Assembly: GCA_964400355.1 (NCBI GenBank)
Contig: CAYNTO010000001.1
Location: 124,001 to 188,000 of the forward strand
DNA length: 64,000 bases
From: JACKAL01 sp964400355
GTDB lineage: Bacteria; Bdellovibrionota; Bdellovibrionia; Bdellovibrionales; JAGQZY01
Reading direction: 5' to 3'
Numbering within the stretch: position 1 is the stretch's first letter; every line of letters begins with the position of its first letter. Shown here one piece after another: positions 35,313-43,634 of the stretch. Position numbers and translations under genes: made by a program. Below the pieces are notes generated by a model that did no database searches, was not told where the DNA came from, and saw nothing but the letters and a program-made list of their open reading frames with translations.

Positions 35313-35322
35313 ACGAGACGCG

Positions 35323-38034
35323 CTAAAAACTCTCGCGCAAAAAGTCTTTCTCTTCTACCTGCTGCTCTTCAAACGTCTGTGGCGCAGCTCCGGGCTCAGT
35401 ACCTCGAACAAACGGAAGACGCAGTCCATTGGGGTCGCGCTTTCCAGTGTCTTTGTTCACGTTGGCAAATACGATGTCGGGCGGCGGCTCAAAACTCAAC
35501 ACAGGTAAACCTTGGTGAACTGTTTCCATATAATCCATCCAGATCGGTAGCGCGGAACTACTTCCAGTTTCACCGCGACCCACGATTTTTTCGGTATCAA
35601 AGCCCACCCATACGCTAGAGATGTATTGCGCAGAAAACCCAAGAAACCAGGCATCAAAATAACCATTGGTTGTACCGGTTTTACCCGCCACGGGGCGGCC
35701 CAGTGCCGCTGCCTTGCCTCCGGTGCCATCGGGCTCCATGGCCACACCCTGGAGCATATTGGTTACAAGATACGCGGTGTTTGGCGAGATCAGCTGATCT
35801 GGATTGTTGTAAAAAAAGCCATTCACGGGAGGTTTCTCGGTAACACCATTTTCTGGAATCGGGCTTGAGGCCATACGACGCTCGTAGGCCTCGAGCTTCT
35901 TTTTATAATCCTCGCGTTTTTGTTGAAATTCCTGCTCGAGTGCATCGAGTTTGTCTTTAAAGCGCAAGTCGAGAGAAAGATTCTTCACCAATGTTTCACC
36001 CGTTTGTGTTTTCACCTCCCGCACCAGGATGGGAACAAAACGCTTTCCTTCGTTTGCGAAAATAGCAAACGCCTTTGTCATCTCGTACATGGAAATCCCG
36101 CTGGAACCCAGTGCCAGCGACATGTCCATGTTGAGCGGGCTAAAAATTCCCAGGCGGCGCGCGTACTCGGCCGCGTAAGCCGTGGTGGCCTTCTCAAGAA
36201 TTCGAATTGTCGGCATGTTGAGCGAACGCTTAAGTGCATTACGCATAAGAATGTCGCCGGTGAAGGAGCCGTCATAATTTTCAGGTTTCCACACTTCTGT
36301 TTGCGACGCTCCCGCCTCTGCGGCTTTAGTGTCTGAAGATGCTTCGACAGTTTGAGTGCCGTAAACAACCGGAGAGCCCATAATCGGAGTGGCCACCGTG
36401 AACCCTGATTCGAGGCCCGCTGCATATACGATAGGTTTAAAGGAGGAGCCGCTTTGGCGGTTCGCCTGATAGGTGCGATTGAATTTAAAGCGCGAGTAGT
36501 CGAGCCCGCCCACCATGGCCACGATATCGCGCGTTTCCATGTCGAACGAGAGCATGGCACCTTGCACTTCGGGTTCTTGCTCGAGAGCCAAATGAAAAAG
36601 ATGCGTAAGGTCTTCGCTAGATTTATTGCCTTTTTTATTTTTAGAAGAATTGGGTACAAAGGTGGTCGACAAAACTCTAACGTCGATCACATCACCCGCG
36701 GCGAGCGCCGACGACGGCTTTTTAATGTGGAGATGTTCGCCGTAGTGCAGCTCGGGGTTTTCTTTACGTGCCCAGGCCATGTCGGCAAGGGGAATCACGC
36801 CTTTGCCCTCAGGAATACTCACGTACACGAGGCCCGCACCATCATCGACTTTAGTAACTACGCCCTCAACGATGTCCTGGAGGCTAATATAAAATGGCAG
36901 TGCCGACTTATTTTTTTTCTCGTCATCTTTAGTGAGAGTGACGGTGCCATCTGCTTGAATCTCGAACTCACCCTTTTTAGCTTTTGTCATAGATTCGCTA
37001 AGGGCTTTTAAGTGAGCAGTAAGGATTTCAGGATCTTTTAGATCCAATTTACTTTTTGGGCCACGGTAGCCGCGACGTTTATCTACTGCGCGAAGGCCCT
37101 TTTGGACACTGGCCATGGCTTCAGCCTGTGCTTTAATATCCAGCGAGGTATAAATTTTAAGACCTTGTTCATACACAGCGGTATCGCCGAGTTCTTTGGT
37201 TAAAAGTTGACGAACAGTCTCCACAAAATAAGGACCGGTCTCTTTATAAGTTTTGCGCACTTGCACGCGCAAAACTTCGTTGCGCGCTTGCTCGAGTTGC
37301 TCATCGGTAATAAAGCCCTCTTCAAGCATGCGTCCCAACACGTAAACTTGGCGCTCTTTCGCACGGGTAGGGCTGACCACGGGATTCATGCGGCTTGGTG
37401 ATGTCGGCAGGCCCGCGAGCATGGCCATTTCGGCGATTGTGAGTTTGTCCAAAGTTTTTCTAAAATACGTCTCTGCAGCAGCGGCAACACCGTAAGAACC
37501 CTGGCCTAAATAGATTTGGTTCAGGTACAAATAGAGGATATTCTCTTTAGTGAGATGTTTCTCCATTTTGTGAGTGAGCAGGGCTTCGCGCAATTTACGA
37601 ATGTAAGTTTTCTCCGAAGTTAGGAACAACGAGCGCGCCGTTTGTTGCGAAATCGTCGAAGCTCCTTGGCGCCGGTGCCCGGAAACCACATTCACCCAAA
37701 TAGCGCGAGCAATGGCATAAAAATTAAAGCCTCCGTGCGAAAAAAACGTATCGTCCTCTGCAGCGAGAAAGGCATTGACCAGCATCGTGGGCATTTTTTC
37801 ATAAGGAGTGAGATAGCGCACACCTTGTTTTTTGCTATAAAGCTCACCGATTTTTTCACCGTCGCGCGAAAAAATATCGCTCGAAAGAAGGGGTTTGTAG
37901 TCTTCCACCGTGAAGAGCTTCGGTAAGTTTTGATATTCGTAAAAAACGTAGGCCGCAGATGCAATAGCGACCAAAACAATAACCGATACATTTATGGCTG
38001 CAATCGTCCATAAAATTTTCTTAGTGCGTCCCAA
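35323..38034 (-). CDS. mrcA: Penicillin-binding protein 1A (bifunctional class A PBP)
   Basis: 903 residues. An N-terminal membrane helix (IAAINVSVIVLVAIASAAYVF) is followed by the GT51 glycosyltransferase domain, with the catalytic Glu in AAEDDTFFSHGGF and the string GASTISQQTARSLF. An OB-like insert covers about residues 330-470. The transpeptidase domain has SSFK (catalytic Ser, GSSFKPIVYA), SLN and KTGTTNGYFDAWF. The apparent start is TTG at 38034 with GGAGG upstream. A charged stretch (EQEFQQKREDYKKKLEAYER) inserted before the KTG motif could be a coiled coil. It builds peptidoglycan in the periplasm; an LpoB-like gene lies at 52073. Confidence 0.95.
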   Translation of the reverse strand: MGRTKKILWTIAAINVSVIVLVAIASAAYVFYEYQNLPKLFTVEDYKPLLSSDIFSRDGEKIGELYSKKQGVRYLTPYEKMPTMLVNAFLAAEDDTFFSHGGFNFYAIARAIWVNVVSGHRRQGASTISQQTARSLFLTSEKTYIRKLREALLTHKMEKHLTKENILYLYLNQIYLGQGSYGVAAAAETYFRKTLDKLTIAEMAMLAGLPTSPSRMNPVVSPTRAKERQVYVLGRMLEEGFITDEQLEQARNEVLRVQVRKTYKETGPYFVETVRQLLTKELGDTAVYEQGLKIYTSLDIKAQAEAMASVQKGLRAVDKRRGYRGPKSKLDLKDPEILTAHLKALSESMTKAKKGEFEIQADGTVTLTKDDEKKNKSALPFYISLQDIVEGVVTKVDDGAGLVYVSIPEGKGVIPLADMAWARKENPELHYGEHLHIKKPSSALAAGDVIDVRVLSTTFVPNSSKNKKGNKSSEDLTHLFHLALEQEPEVQGAMLSFDMETRDIVAMVGGLDYSRFKFNRTYQANRQSGSSFKPIVYAAGLESGFTVATPIMGSPVVYGTQTVEASSDTKAAEAGASQTEVWKPENYDGSFTGDILMRNALKRSLNMPTIRILEKATTAYAAEYARRLGIFSPLNMDMSLALGSSGISMYEMTKAFAIFANEGKRFVPILVREVKTQTGETLVKNLSLDLRFKDKLDALEQEFQQKREDYKKKLEAYERRMASSPIPENGVTEKPPVNGFFYNNPDQLISPNTAYLVTNMLQGVAMEPDGTGGKAAALGRPVAGKTGTTNGYFDAWFLGFSAQYISSVWVGFDTEKIVGRGETGSSSALPIWMDYMETVHQGLPVLSFEPPPDIVFANVNKDTGKRDPNGLRLPFVRGTEPGAAPQTFEEQQVEEKDFLRESF

Positions 38035-38165
38035 AGGGGGCCTCCTGATTCAACCAAAATTCTCGCTAGGGAGAACGAACTGTTAGTTTAAAGGAGTAGT
38101 ACTGGGAGTTCAACAAATCCAAGCCTTTAGCACAAAAATAAACGAGTGCTGGGCGCATAAATAAA

Positions 38166-38190
38166 AAAGCCCAATTGAGTATTGGGCTTT
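38166..38190 (-). terminator. Intrinsic terminator after the secreted coiled-coil gene
   Basis: AAAGCCCAAT pairs with ATTGGGCTTT around TGAGT. On the minus strand it is followed by TTTTATTTAT. It lies about 30 bases past the stop at 38219. Confidence 0.92.
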
Positions 38191-38218
38191 CGTCGATATT
38201 GCTACTGAATGGTGCCGC

Positions 38219-39352
38219 TTAATTGCCGATCGTGCTGTTCCCACTGCGTGGGCGCTCACTGGAGCGTCCGCTACTCTTGACGCAAGCAGTTTCTGGATTG
38301 TTCACCGATGACGGTCTGCAAACCTCATTCACTTCGCGAAAGGCACCATACAAATCCGAAGGAACTTCGTAAGGTCTATAGTCAGGATTTAAGCATTTCT
38401 TTTGAATCGATTCCCAATTGTTGAGAATTTCATCGGCAGAGCTATAACTCGCGGCTGCTTTTTGTCGGGTACCGGAAGTGGCTGCGCTCGTGAGAACCGC
38501 AAACATCAGACCCATTTGTTGCTGTTGCTGTTGCTGATCGACGGCATTGATTTGTAAGTCAGTGGCCTGGGCGACGTAGCGGCGCTGCTCGTCCATATGG
38601 TTTACAAGTTTTGGAAGCTTGCTGCGTGTGTACTCTAAGTCCGCGTTGTAGATACCTGCCTGAATATTAAAATTGTAAAGCTTCATGTCCAGTTCATCGA
38701 TAGCCAACTGAAGCACGTCCTGTGTCGTGGGATCCGCCATACAGCGATCGTAGAACTCTTTACGTTTTGAACGCATGCGCGATTTCGAACCGCGGACCGA
38801 GCTCAGAGAGTTGGAAGAGAGCTGAGAGGCTTTTACTTTCAAGGCGGTTACCCCGATGAGGTCATCGTAGGATTTTTGGGCTTGCGCCTGGCATTTCATG
38901 CGCACTTCCGCTTCGGCTTTTTTGCGTTCGAATTCGGCTTTTTTAATCTCTATCGGAAGTTTACTCTTCTCTTTAGCGATTTCACGCTCTTTGTCCTCAA
39001 TGGACATGACCTGCTTATACTGTTCGGTGTTAATTTGGCGATCCTGCTCCATTTTTTGTTTCATGAGCTCCGCTTTTTTCTGATTCCCCTCGGCAATTTT
39101 ATTGACCAAGTCACCCACCGCGTTTCCGCCGCCGCCCGAGGAGTTGTTCGAGGAATTGTCGGCGTTGTTGCTAGAGGTGTTTACTTTTTGGGAGTTGCTA
39201 GAGCGTTCATCAAGCATGCGATCATAAGCGCGGTCCAAGGCTTTGCCGCAGGCTTTTTGTGTTTCACTCACTTCCACCTCTGCTGCGAAAGCGGAGCAGG
39301 CAAATGTGAATGCGACAAATCCAGATGTGATAGTAGACAATGCTTTGCGCAT
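38219..39352 (-). CDS. Secreted coiled-coil protein of unknown function
   Basis: 377 residues with a signal peptide (TSGFVAFTFACSAFAAEV). Next comes an Asn/Ser/Gly-rich linker, then a long charged helix (residues 95-150, KKAELMKQKMEQDRQINTEQ and onward) that predicts a coiled coil, and a Gln run at about residue 272. Six or so cysteines (KACGKALD, MKCQAQ, DRCMADP, KKCLNPD, EVCRPS, TACVKSS) could form disulfides. The C-terminal tail is Ser/Arg-rich. GGGGGAACC precedes the ATG. No family is recognised. It lies upstream of mrcA on the same strand but is separated by a terminator. Confidence 0.8.
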   Translation of the reverse strand: MRKALSTITSGFVAFTFACSAFAAEVEVSETQKACGKALDRAYDRMLDERSSNSQKVNTSSNNADNSSNNSSGGGGNAVGDLVNKIAEGNQKKAELMKQKMEQDRQINTEQYKQVMSIEDKEREIAKEKSKLPIEIKKAEFERKKAEAEVRMKCQAQAQKSYDDLIGVTALKVKASQLSSNSLSSVRGSKSRMRSKRKEFYDRCMADPTTQDVLQLAIDELDMKLYNFNIQAGIYNADLEYTRSKLPKLVNHMDEQRRYVAQATDLQINAVDQQQQQQQMGLMFAVLTSAATSGTRQKAAASYSSADEILNNWESIQKKCLNPDYRPYEVPSDLYGAFREVNEVCRPSSVNNPETACVKSSGRSSERPRSGNSTIGN

Positions 39353-39455
39353 GGTTCCCCCTGTGTCATCAATATTATCGGCGGATGAGTGTCTCGACTT
39401 AAGACCTTTTCACCGAAAAAACGTAAAAAATCTCAAAGAGATTCAACCTAATCGA

Positions 39456-39668
39456 TTATAGAGTGATCCAGATATCTTGAAGGATCCACGCTGCGCTGAA
39501 CCACATACAAAAAAGGGCAATGCCCTGGTGGCGTCTCAAAATGAGAAACAGCTCGGGCTTCTTAGATTCCACAGCACGAAGTGGTGGAAATTCCAAGACA
39601 AAAAACATCAACACGCCGTAAAAGAAGGCGACCCATTTGGTTAAATTATCAAGAGTTTCAATGTCCAT
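39456..39668 (-). CDS. Small two-helix membrane protein
   Basis: 70 residues from an ATG at 39668 (MDIETLDNLTKWVAFFYG). The frame is open further upstream to 39860 but that extension looks non-coding. Two hydrophobic segments (WVAFFYGVLMFFVLEF and GIALFCMWFSAAWILQDIW) suggest two inner-membrane helices joined by a basic loop. No strong ribosome binding site is seen, and the family is unknown. Confidence 0.5.
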   Translation of the reverse strand: MDIETLDNLTKWVAFFYGVLMFFVLEFPPLRAVESKKPELFLILRRHQGIALFCMWFSAAWILQDIWITL

Positions 39669-40044
39669 AAAAGTGTATCGGAATAGAACAGGTATTCTCG
39701 AGTCCAGTTGCGACATTTCGGGCCAGATCCAGCAAAAAATCCTGACGTTGTTAGAAAGCTTTGTTACTATGAGTACAGGTTCTGTGGCATAAGCTAAGAA
39801 TACAGAAATCCTACAAGCATTATTTAGGGGACTGTCCCTGGAAATGGTGTGCAGGCCCACTTTAAGGTGGGAAGCCTAAAGTTTCTATCATGGTCACCCA
39901 CTTTGCGACTTGGGATTTCCTTGTTTCTTCAGCGCCACAGAATTTTTTTTGCCTTTTTTCTCCCACGAGCTGCGACAATCCGCTCGGAAATCTTTAAAAA
40001 AATTTGACCCTTCGCTTGTAGACCACTAATTTGCTGTGGGGCCT
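39669..40044. other. Intergenic region before xseA with two dyads
   Basis: 376 bases. GGGACTGTCCC at 39828-39838 is a compact dyad. A hairpin AGGC-CCAC-TTTAA-GGTGG-GAA-GCCT lies at 39853-39877. Neither has a T-run. The stretch immediately before xseA is AT-rich and probably carries its promoter. No gene was recognised. Confidence 0.5.
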
Positions 40045-41580
40045 ATGAGTACAGACAAAACTTCGCGAAAAAGTAATACTACAGACAAAAAAGCCAGCGC
40101 ACCTATTGCTGACAAGTGGGTCACATTGCTTGAGCCGGGGCCTGATATTTCTCCGCGCGCGAAAACAGCGGACACGGATCAGTTGTCGTTGGGAACACTG
40201 GCAACGGTTGCGGAGACGGTGGCTGAGCCAGTGGACATGGTTGCGGAGGCTCCAGAAAGTGCGGAGCCCAGCGTTTACTCTATTTCAGAAATCAACAACC
40301 TCTTAAAAGGCACAATCGAAAAGCAGTTTCCTCTGGTGTGGTTGCGTGGAGAGATTTCCAATTTTACTGCGCACTCGTCAGGCCATTTTTATTTTAGTCT
40401 CAAAGATGCCAAGTCGCAGATCAAAGCGAACATGTTTAAGGGCTACAATTCCAAACTTAAATTTCGTCCAGCGGCCGGAATGGAAGTGATCGTGCGGGGG
40501 CGCATTTCGGTTTATGAGCCACGCGGCGATTATTCCATCACCTGTGAAACCATGGAGCCGGTGGGCGCGGGCGCTTTGCAAAAAGCGTTCGAACAACTCA
40601 AAGATAAGTTGCGCCTTGAGGGCTTGTTCGCACCTGAGCACAAGCAAAAGCTGCCGGCGCTTCCCAAACACATTGGGATCGTGACATCGCCCACGGGCGC
40701 TGCGATTCAAGATATTCTCAACGTGCTCTCGCGGCGCTATAAGAATGGCCAAATCACATTGATCCCAGCTCGCGTTCAGGGCGATGGTTCGGCGCGGGAA
40801 GTGGTGCGCGGAATCGAAATGGCCAACCGGCTCGGAACATTCGACGTGTTGATCGTAGGTCGCGGTGGGGGCTCCATCGAAGATTTATGGTGCTTCAATG
40901 AAGAAATCGTCGCACGCGCTATTTTTGCCTCGAAAATTCCAATCATTTCCGCCGTTGGACACGAAATCGATTTCACCATTGCTGATTTTGTCGCCGATGT
41001 GCGCGCACCGACGCCATCGGCTGCAGCCGAACTTGTGGCGCAAAGTGCGGGAGAGATCACCGAGAAAATTTCGAATTTGTCGATGCGCCTTAAGAAATCC
41101 ATGCAACTGGTGCTCGAACGTCGCGCAACGGCGGTTATCAGTTTGCAAAAGAGGTTGATCGATCCTCAGCGCAAATTGGAAGATCTCATTCAGCGTTGTG
41201 ATGAGCTCACGCTGCGCCTGACCCTGGCGTGGAGTAATTTTCGTAAGAGCAAACAAATGCGCGTCGAGGTTTTAAAAGGCCGTTTGCCGAGTCCGAAGAG
41301 CGCCATTGCCAATCGTAAAATGCATGTGGATGGAATCGCTGACGATCTTCGCCGTCAAATGCGCTTGCAGCTTGAGCGCGCGCGCACGAAGTCCTCGCAA
41401 GCTGCAGCGATGCTCGACAGCCTGAGTCCGCTCAAGGTGTTGTCGCGAGGGTATTCCATCAGTTTTCATGATAGCAAATCCATTAAGTCCGTCGATCAGG
41501 TAAAAGTTGGTCAGGATATATCGACACTTGTCGCTGATGGAGAAATCATTTCGCAAATTAAAGAATTAAAGAAAAAGTAA
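40045..41580 (+). CDS. xseA: Exodeoxyribonuclease VII large subunit
   Basis: 511 residues. With XseB it degrades single-stranded DNA to oligonucleotides in mismatch repair and recombination. The N-terminal 75 residues are a Thr/Ala/Glu-rich extension absent from typical XseA. The OB-fold domain begins at YSISEINNLLKGTIEKQFP. The catalytic region contains IGIVTSPTGAAIQDILNVLSRR and GRGGGSIEDLWCFNEE, then a long helical C-terminal half. I used the ATG at 40045; an in-frame GTG lies three codons earlier. It is the first gene of a five-gene operon with very short gaps. Confidence 0.93.
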   Translation: MSTDKTSRKSNTTDKKASAPIADKWVTLLEPGPDISPRAKTADTDQLSLGTLATVAETVAEPVDMVAEAPESAEPSVYSISEINNLLKGTIEKQFPLVWLRGEISNFTAHSSGHFYFSLKDAKSQIKANMFKGYNSKLKFRPAAGMEVIVRGRISVYEPRGDYSITCETMEPVGAGALQKAFEQLKDKLRLEGLFAPEHKQKLPALPKHIGIVTSPTGAAIQDILNVLSRRYKNGQITLIPARVQGDGSAREVVRGIEMANRLGTFDVLIVGRGGGSIEDLWCFNEEIVARAIFASKIPIISAVGHEIDFTIADFVADVRAPTPSAAAELVAQSAGEITEKISNLSMRLKKSMQLVLERRATAVISLQKRLIDPQRKLEDLIQRCDELTLRLTLAWSNFRKSKQMRVEVLKGRLPSPKSAIANRKMHVDGIADDLRRQMRLQLERARTKSSQAAAMLDSLSPLKVLSRGYSISFHDSKSIKSVDQVKVGQDISTLVADGEIISQIKELKKK

Positions 41581-41589
41581 GGAGTCGTT

Positions 41590-41805
41590 ATGGATTTTGA
41601 GAAAAAACTCGGTCGCCTCGAAGAGATCGTAGCCAAAATGGAAAGCAACGGACAAACGCTGGAAGAATCCATCAAGTTGTTTGAAGAGGGCGTGCGCCTC
41701 TCGCAAGATTGTCATAAGGAACTCGAGCAGGCCGAACAAAAAGTACAAGTGCTTCTCTCGGTCGATGACAAAGGCAATGCTGTTACCGAAAAGCTTGAGC
41801 GCTAG
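41590..41805 (+). CDS. xseB: Exodeoxyribonuclease VII small subunit
   Basis: 71 residues, the usual size for XseB, which binds XseA in several copies. Typical strings are DFEKKLGRLEEIVAKMESN and LFEEGVRLSQDCHKELEQAE. AAGGAG lies about four bases before the ATG, ten bases after the xseA stop. Placement between xseA and ispA matches the arrangement in many proteobacteria. Confidence 0.95.
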   Translation: MDFEKKLGRLEEIVAKMESNGQTLEESIKLFEEGVRLSQDCHKELEQAEQKVQVLLSVDDKGNAVTEKLER

Positions 41806-41810
41806 TACCC

Positions 41811-42641
41811 ATGATCAGTCATGCCGATGAGGTGAACCGCTTTCTCCAACACTACTTCGAGAAGCGCTCTATGAACATTCAACTTTTTTCACCCCAACTT
41901 TTGGAGTCCATGACCTATTCACTCAACAATGGAGGAAAGCGCTTTCGCCCATCATTGTGTCTACAGATGGCGGAGATTCTCAAGGTAGATCGCGAGCAAG
42001 CGCTCCCGTATGCGGCAGCACTCGAAATGATTCACACGTATTCACTCATACACGATGATCTCCCCTGTATGGACGATGATAATGAACGCCGGGGTCAGCC
42101 CACGAACCATGTCAAGTTTGGAGAGGCGCTGGCACTTCTTGCTGGAGATGGCCTTCTTACGGAGGCATTTGTGATTATTGGTAGCCACTACACGCAAGCT
42201 CCTGCGCAAGGACTAGCGCTGGTCAGCGCTCTATCGCGTGCGGCGGGAAGTTCTGGAATGGTGGGTGGACAAGCCATGGATATGGGTCTTGGCTCCCGCA
42301 TGGATTCCGTGGAGAGTTTGATCGTTTCCCATAAAGGTAAGACGGCCGCACTGATTGCTGCTGCCGTTGAGGGTGCGGGTATTCTGGCTGGCATGGCCAC
42401 CGCGCAGGCGGGGACATTGCGAACAGTGGGCGAAAAGTTGGGTATCGCCTTTCAGATTAAAGATGATCTCCTCGACAACGAAACTTCTGAAAACAGTGTG
42501 CTTCATTATTGGGACAAAGCCGCTGCCTCTGATTATTTGGTGCTGCTAGAAAAAGAAGCTGCTGCGCTGCTGGACAAATTGGCCCCAGGATGCGAACAAT
42601 TAGTAGAGTTCTTCGTTTATAACCGGGAAAGGCTCTTATAA
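41811..42641 (+). CDS. ispA: Farnesyl/geranyl diphosphate synthase
   Basis: 276 residues. Condenses isopentenyl diphosphate with allylic diphosphates for quinone and undecaprenyl lipid synthesis. The first aspartate-rich motif is HDDLPCMDDDNERRGQPTNH near residue 85 and the second is IKDDLLDNET near residue 220. The Lys-Arg substrate site is in NNGGKRFRPSLCLQ. The family usually has about 290-300 residues, so this one is slightly short at the C-terminus. The start lies five bases after the xseB stop. xseB-ispA linkage is common in proteobacteria. Confidence 0.94.
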   Translation: MISHADEVNRFLQHYFEKRSMNIQLFSPQLLESMTYSLNNGGKRFRPSLCLQMAEILKVDREQALPYAAALEMIHTYSLIHDDLPCMDDDNERRGQPTNHVKFGEALALLAGDGLLTEAFVIIGSHYTQAPAQGLALVSALSRAAGSSGMVGGQAMDMGLGSRMDSVESLIVSHKGKTAALIAAAVEGAGILAGMATAQAGTLRTVGEKLGIAFQIKDDLLDNETSENSVLHYWDKAAASDYLVLLEKEAAALLDKLAPGCEQLVEFFVYNRERLL

Positions 42642-42644
42642 ATC

Positions 42645-43622
42645 ATGTATTCATCTCAGCGATTCCACAGATTCCACAGCTTTGTACATATCTTCGCCAT
42701 TTCGACACTTGTCCTTACCGGCTGCCAAAACATGGGTAAACGCACGAGCCCGCAAGAGCCTGCGCGCCCGACGATTATTCAGCCCAATGACGATGCGCCC
42801 ACTTCACAGATTCCATCCTCGAGTGACGTCGTCAATGTGCCCGGCTTTGTGACCGTTAAGGCTCCTCGTGTGGGAATTATTTTCGGACCCGGCGGCGCAA
42901 AAACGCTAGCTCAGATTGGAGCTCTACAGGAGCTGGAGCGGCAAAAAATCCCAGTGGTCGCAACGGTTGGGTTAGAATGGGGCGCATTGATCGGCGCGCT
43001 CTATTCACTCAATGGGCAAAGTCAAGAGGTGGACTGGCAGATTTCAAAGTTGCCCAAGGTGAGTTTTTCGGCGACCAATATTTTCTCTAAAAAAATGCAA
43101 GCCACCAAGGCCGCATCGTACAACACCTATCTCAATTCCGCCTTTAAATCGGAACGTCTCGAATCCACCAAGCTTCCGTTTGCGTGTACGTACATTAAAA
43201 ATGATGGCGCCGGCGCTGCAATTCTATCCAAGGGTGTAATTAGAAATGTGCTCAGGTCCTGTTGGCAATACCCGCCATTGTTTAGTGTCGCCGAATCGAA
43301 AGCCGCTCCTTATGCGGTAGGCGATGCCGTCGCTTATCTTCGAAAAAACGGCGCTGAACTCATCGTGATGATCAATGTGTTGGAGAGCCAAGCGCAAAAA
43401 GATTTCAGCGGTTGGGATGATTCCGCATGGCAGTGGTTTAGCTGGGTTCCAGTTTCTGTTGCTATTAAGAGTGCGCAAAAGTCGGGCGTGAACGAAACGA
43501 TCAACCTCGACACGTCGGCGTTTTCCATGACCGATTTTGATCAGCGCCTGCGCTTGATTCAGGTTGGCAAGCAAGGCGCGGCCTCACAAATTGATCAGCT
43601 CATAAAAAAATACGATTTCTAA
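42645..43622 (+). CDS. Patatin-like lipoprotein lacking the catalytic dyad
   Basis: 325 residues. The lipoprotein signal is FAISTLVLTGCQN. Residues 85-290 follow the patatin phospholipase fold: GIIFGPGGAKTLAQIGALQE matches the oxyanion loop and first helix, and VGLEWGALIGALYSL matches the nucleophile elbow. The GxSxG motif reads GLEWG, so the catalytic serine is replaced by glutamate. The partner DGG motif is also missing before AVGDAVAYLRKNGAELI. It is therefore probably a non-enzymatic lipid-binding or scaffold protein. It starts three bases after ispA, within the xseA-pepP operon. Confidence 0.75.
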   Translation: MYSSQRFHRFHSFVHIFAISTLVLTGCQNMGKRTSPQEPARPTIIQPNDDAPTSQIPSSSDVVNVPGFVTVKAPRVGIIFGPGGAKTLAQIGALQELERQKIPVVATVGLEWGALIGALYSLNGQSQEVDWQISKLPKVSFSATNIFSKKMQATKAASYNTYLNSAFKSERLESTKLPFACTYIKNDGAGAAILSKGVIRNVLRSCWQYPPLFSVAESKAAPYAVGDAVAYLRKNGAELIVMINVLESQAQKDFSGWDDSAWQWFSWVPVSVAIKSAQKSGVNETINLDTSAFSMTDFDQRLRLIQVGKQGAASQIDQLIKKYDF

Positions 43623-43634
43623 GAAGAGTGTGTG

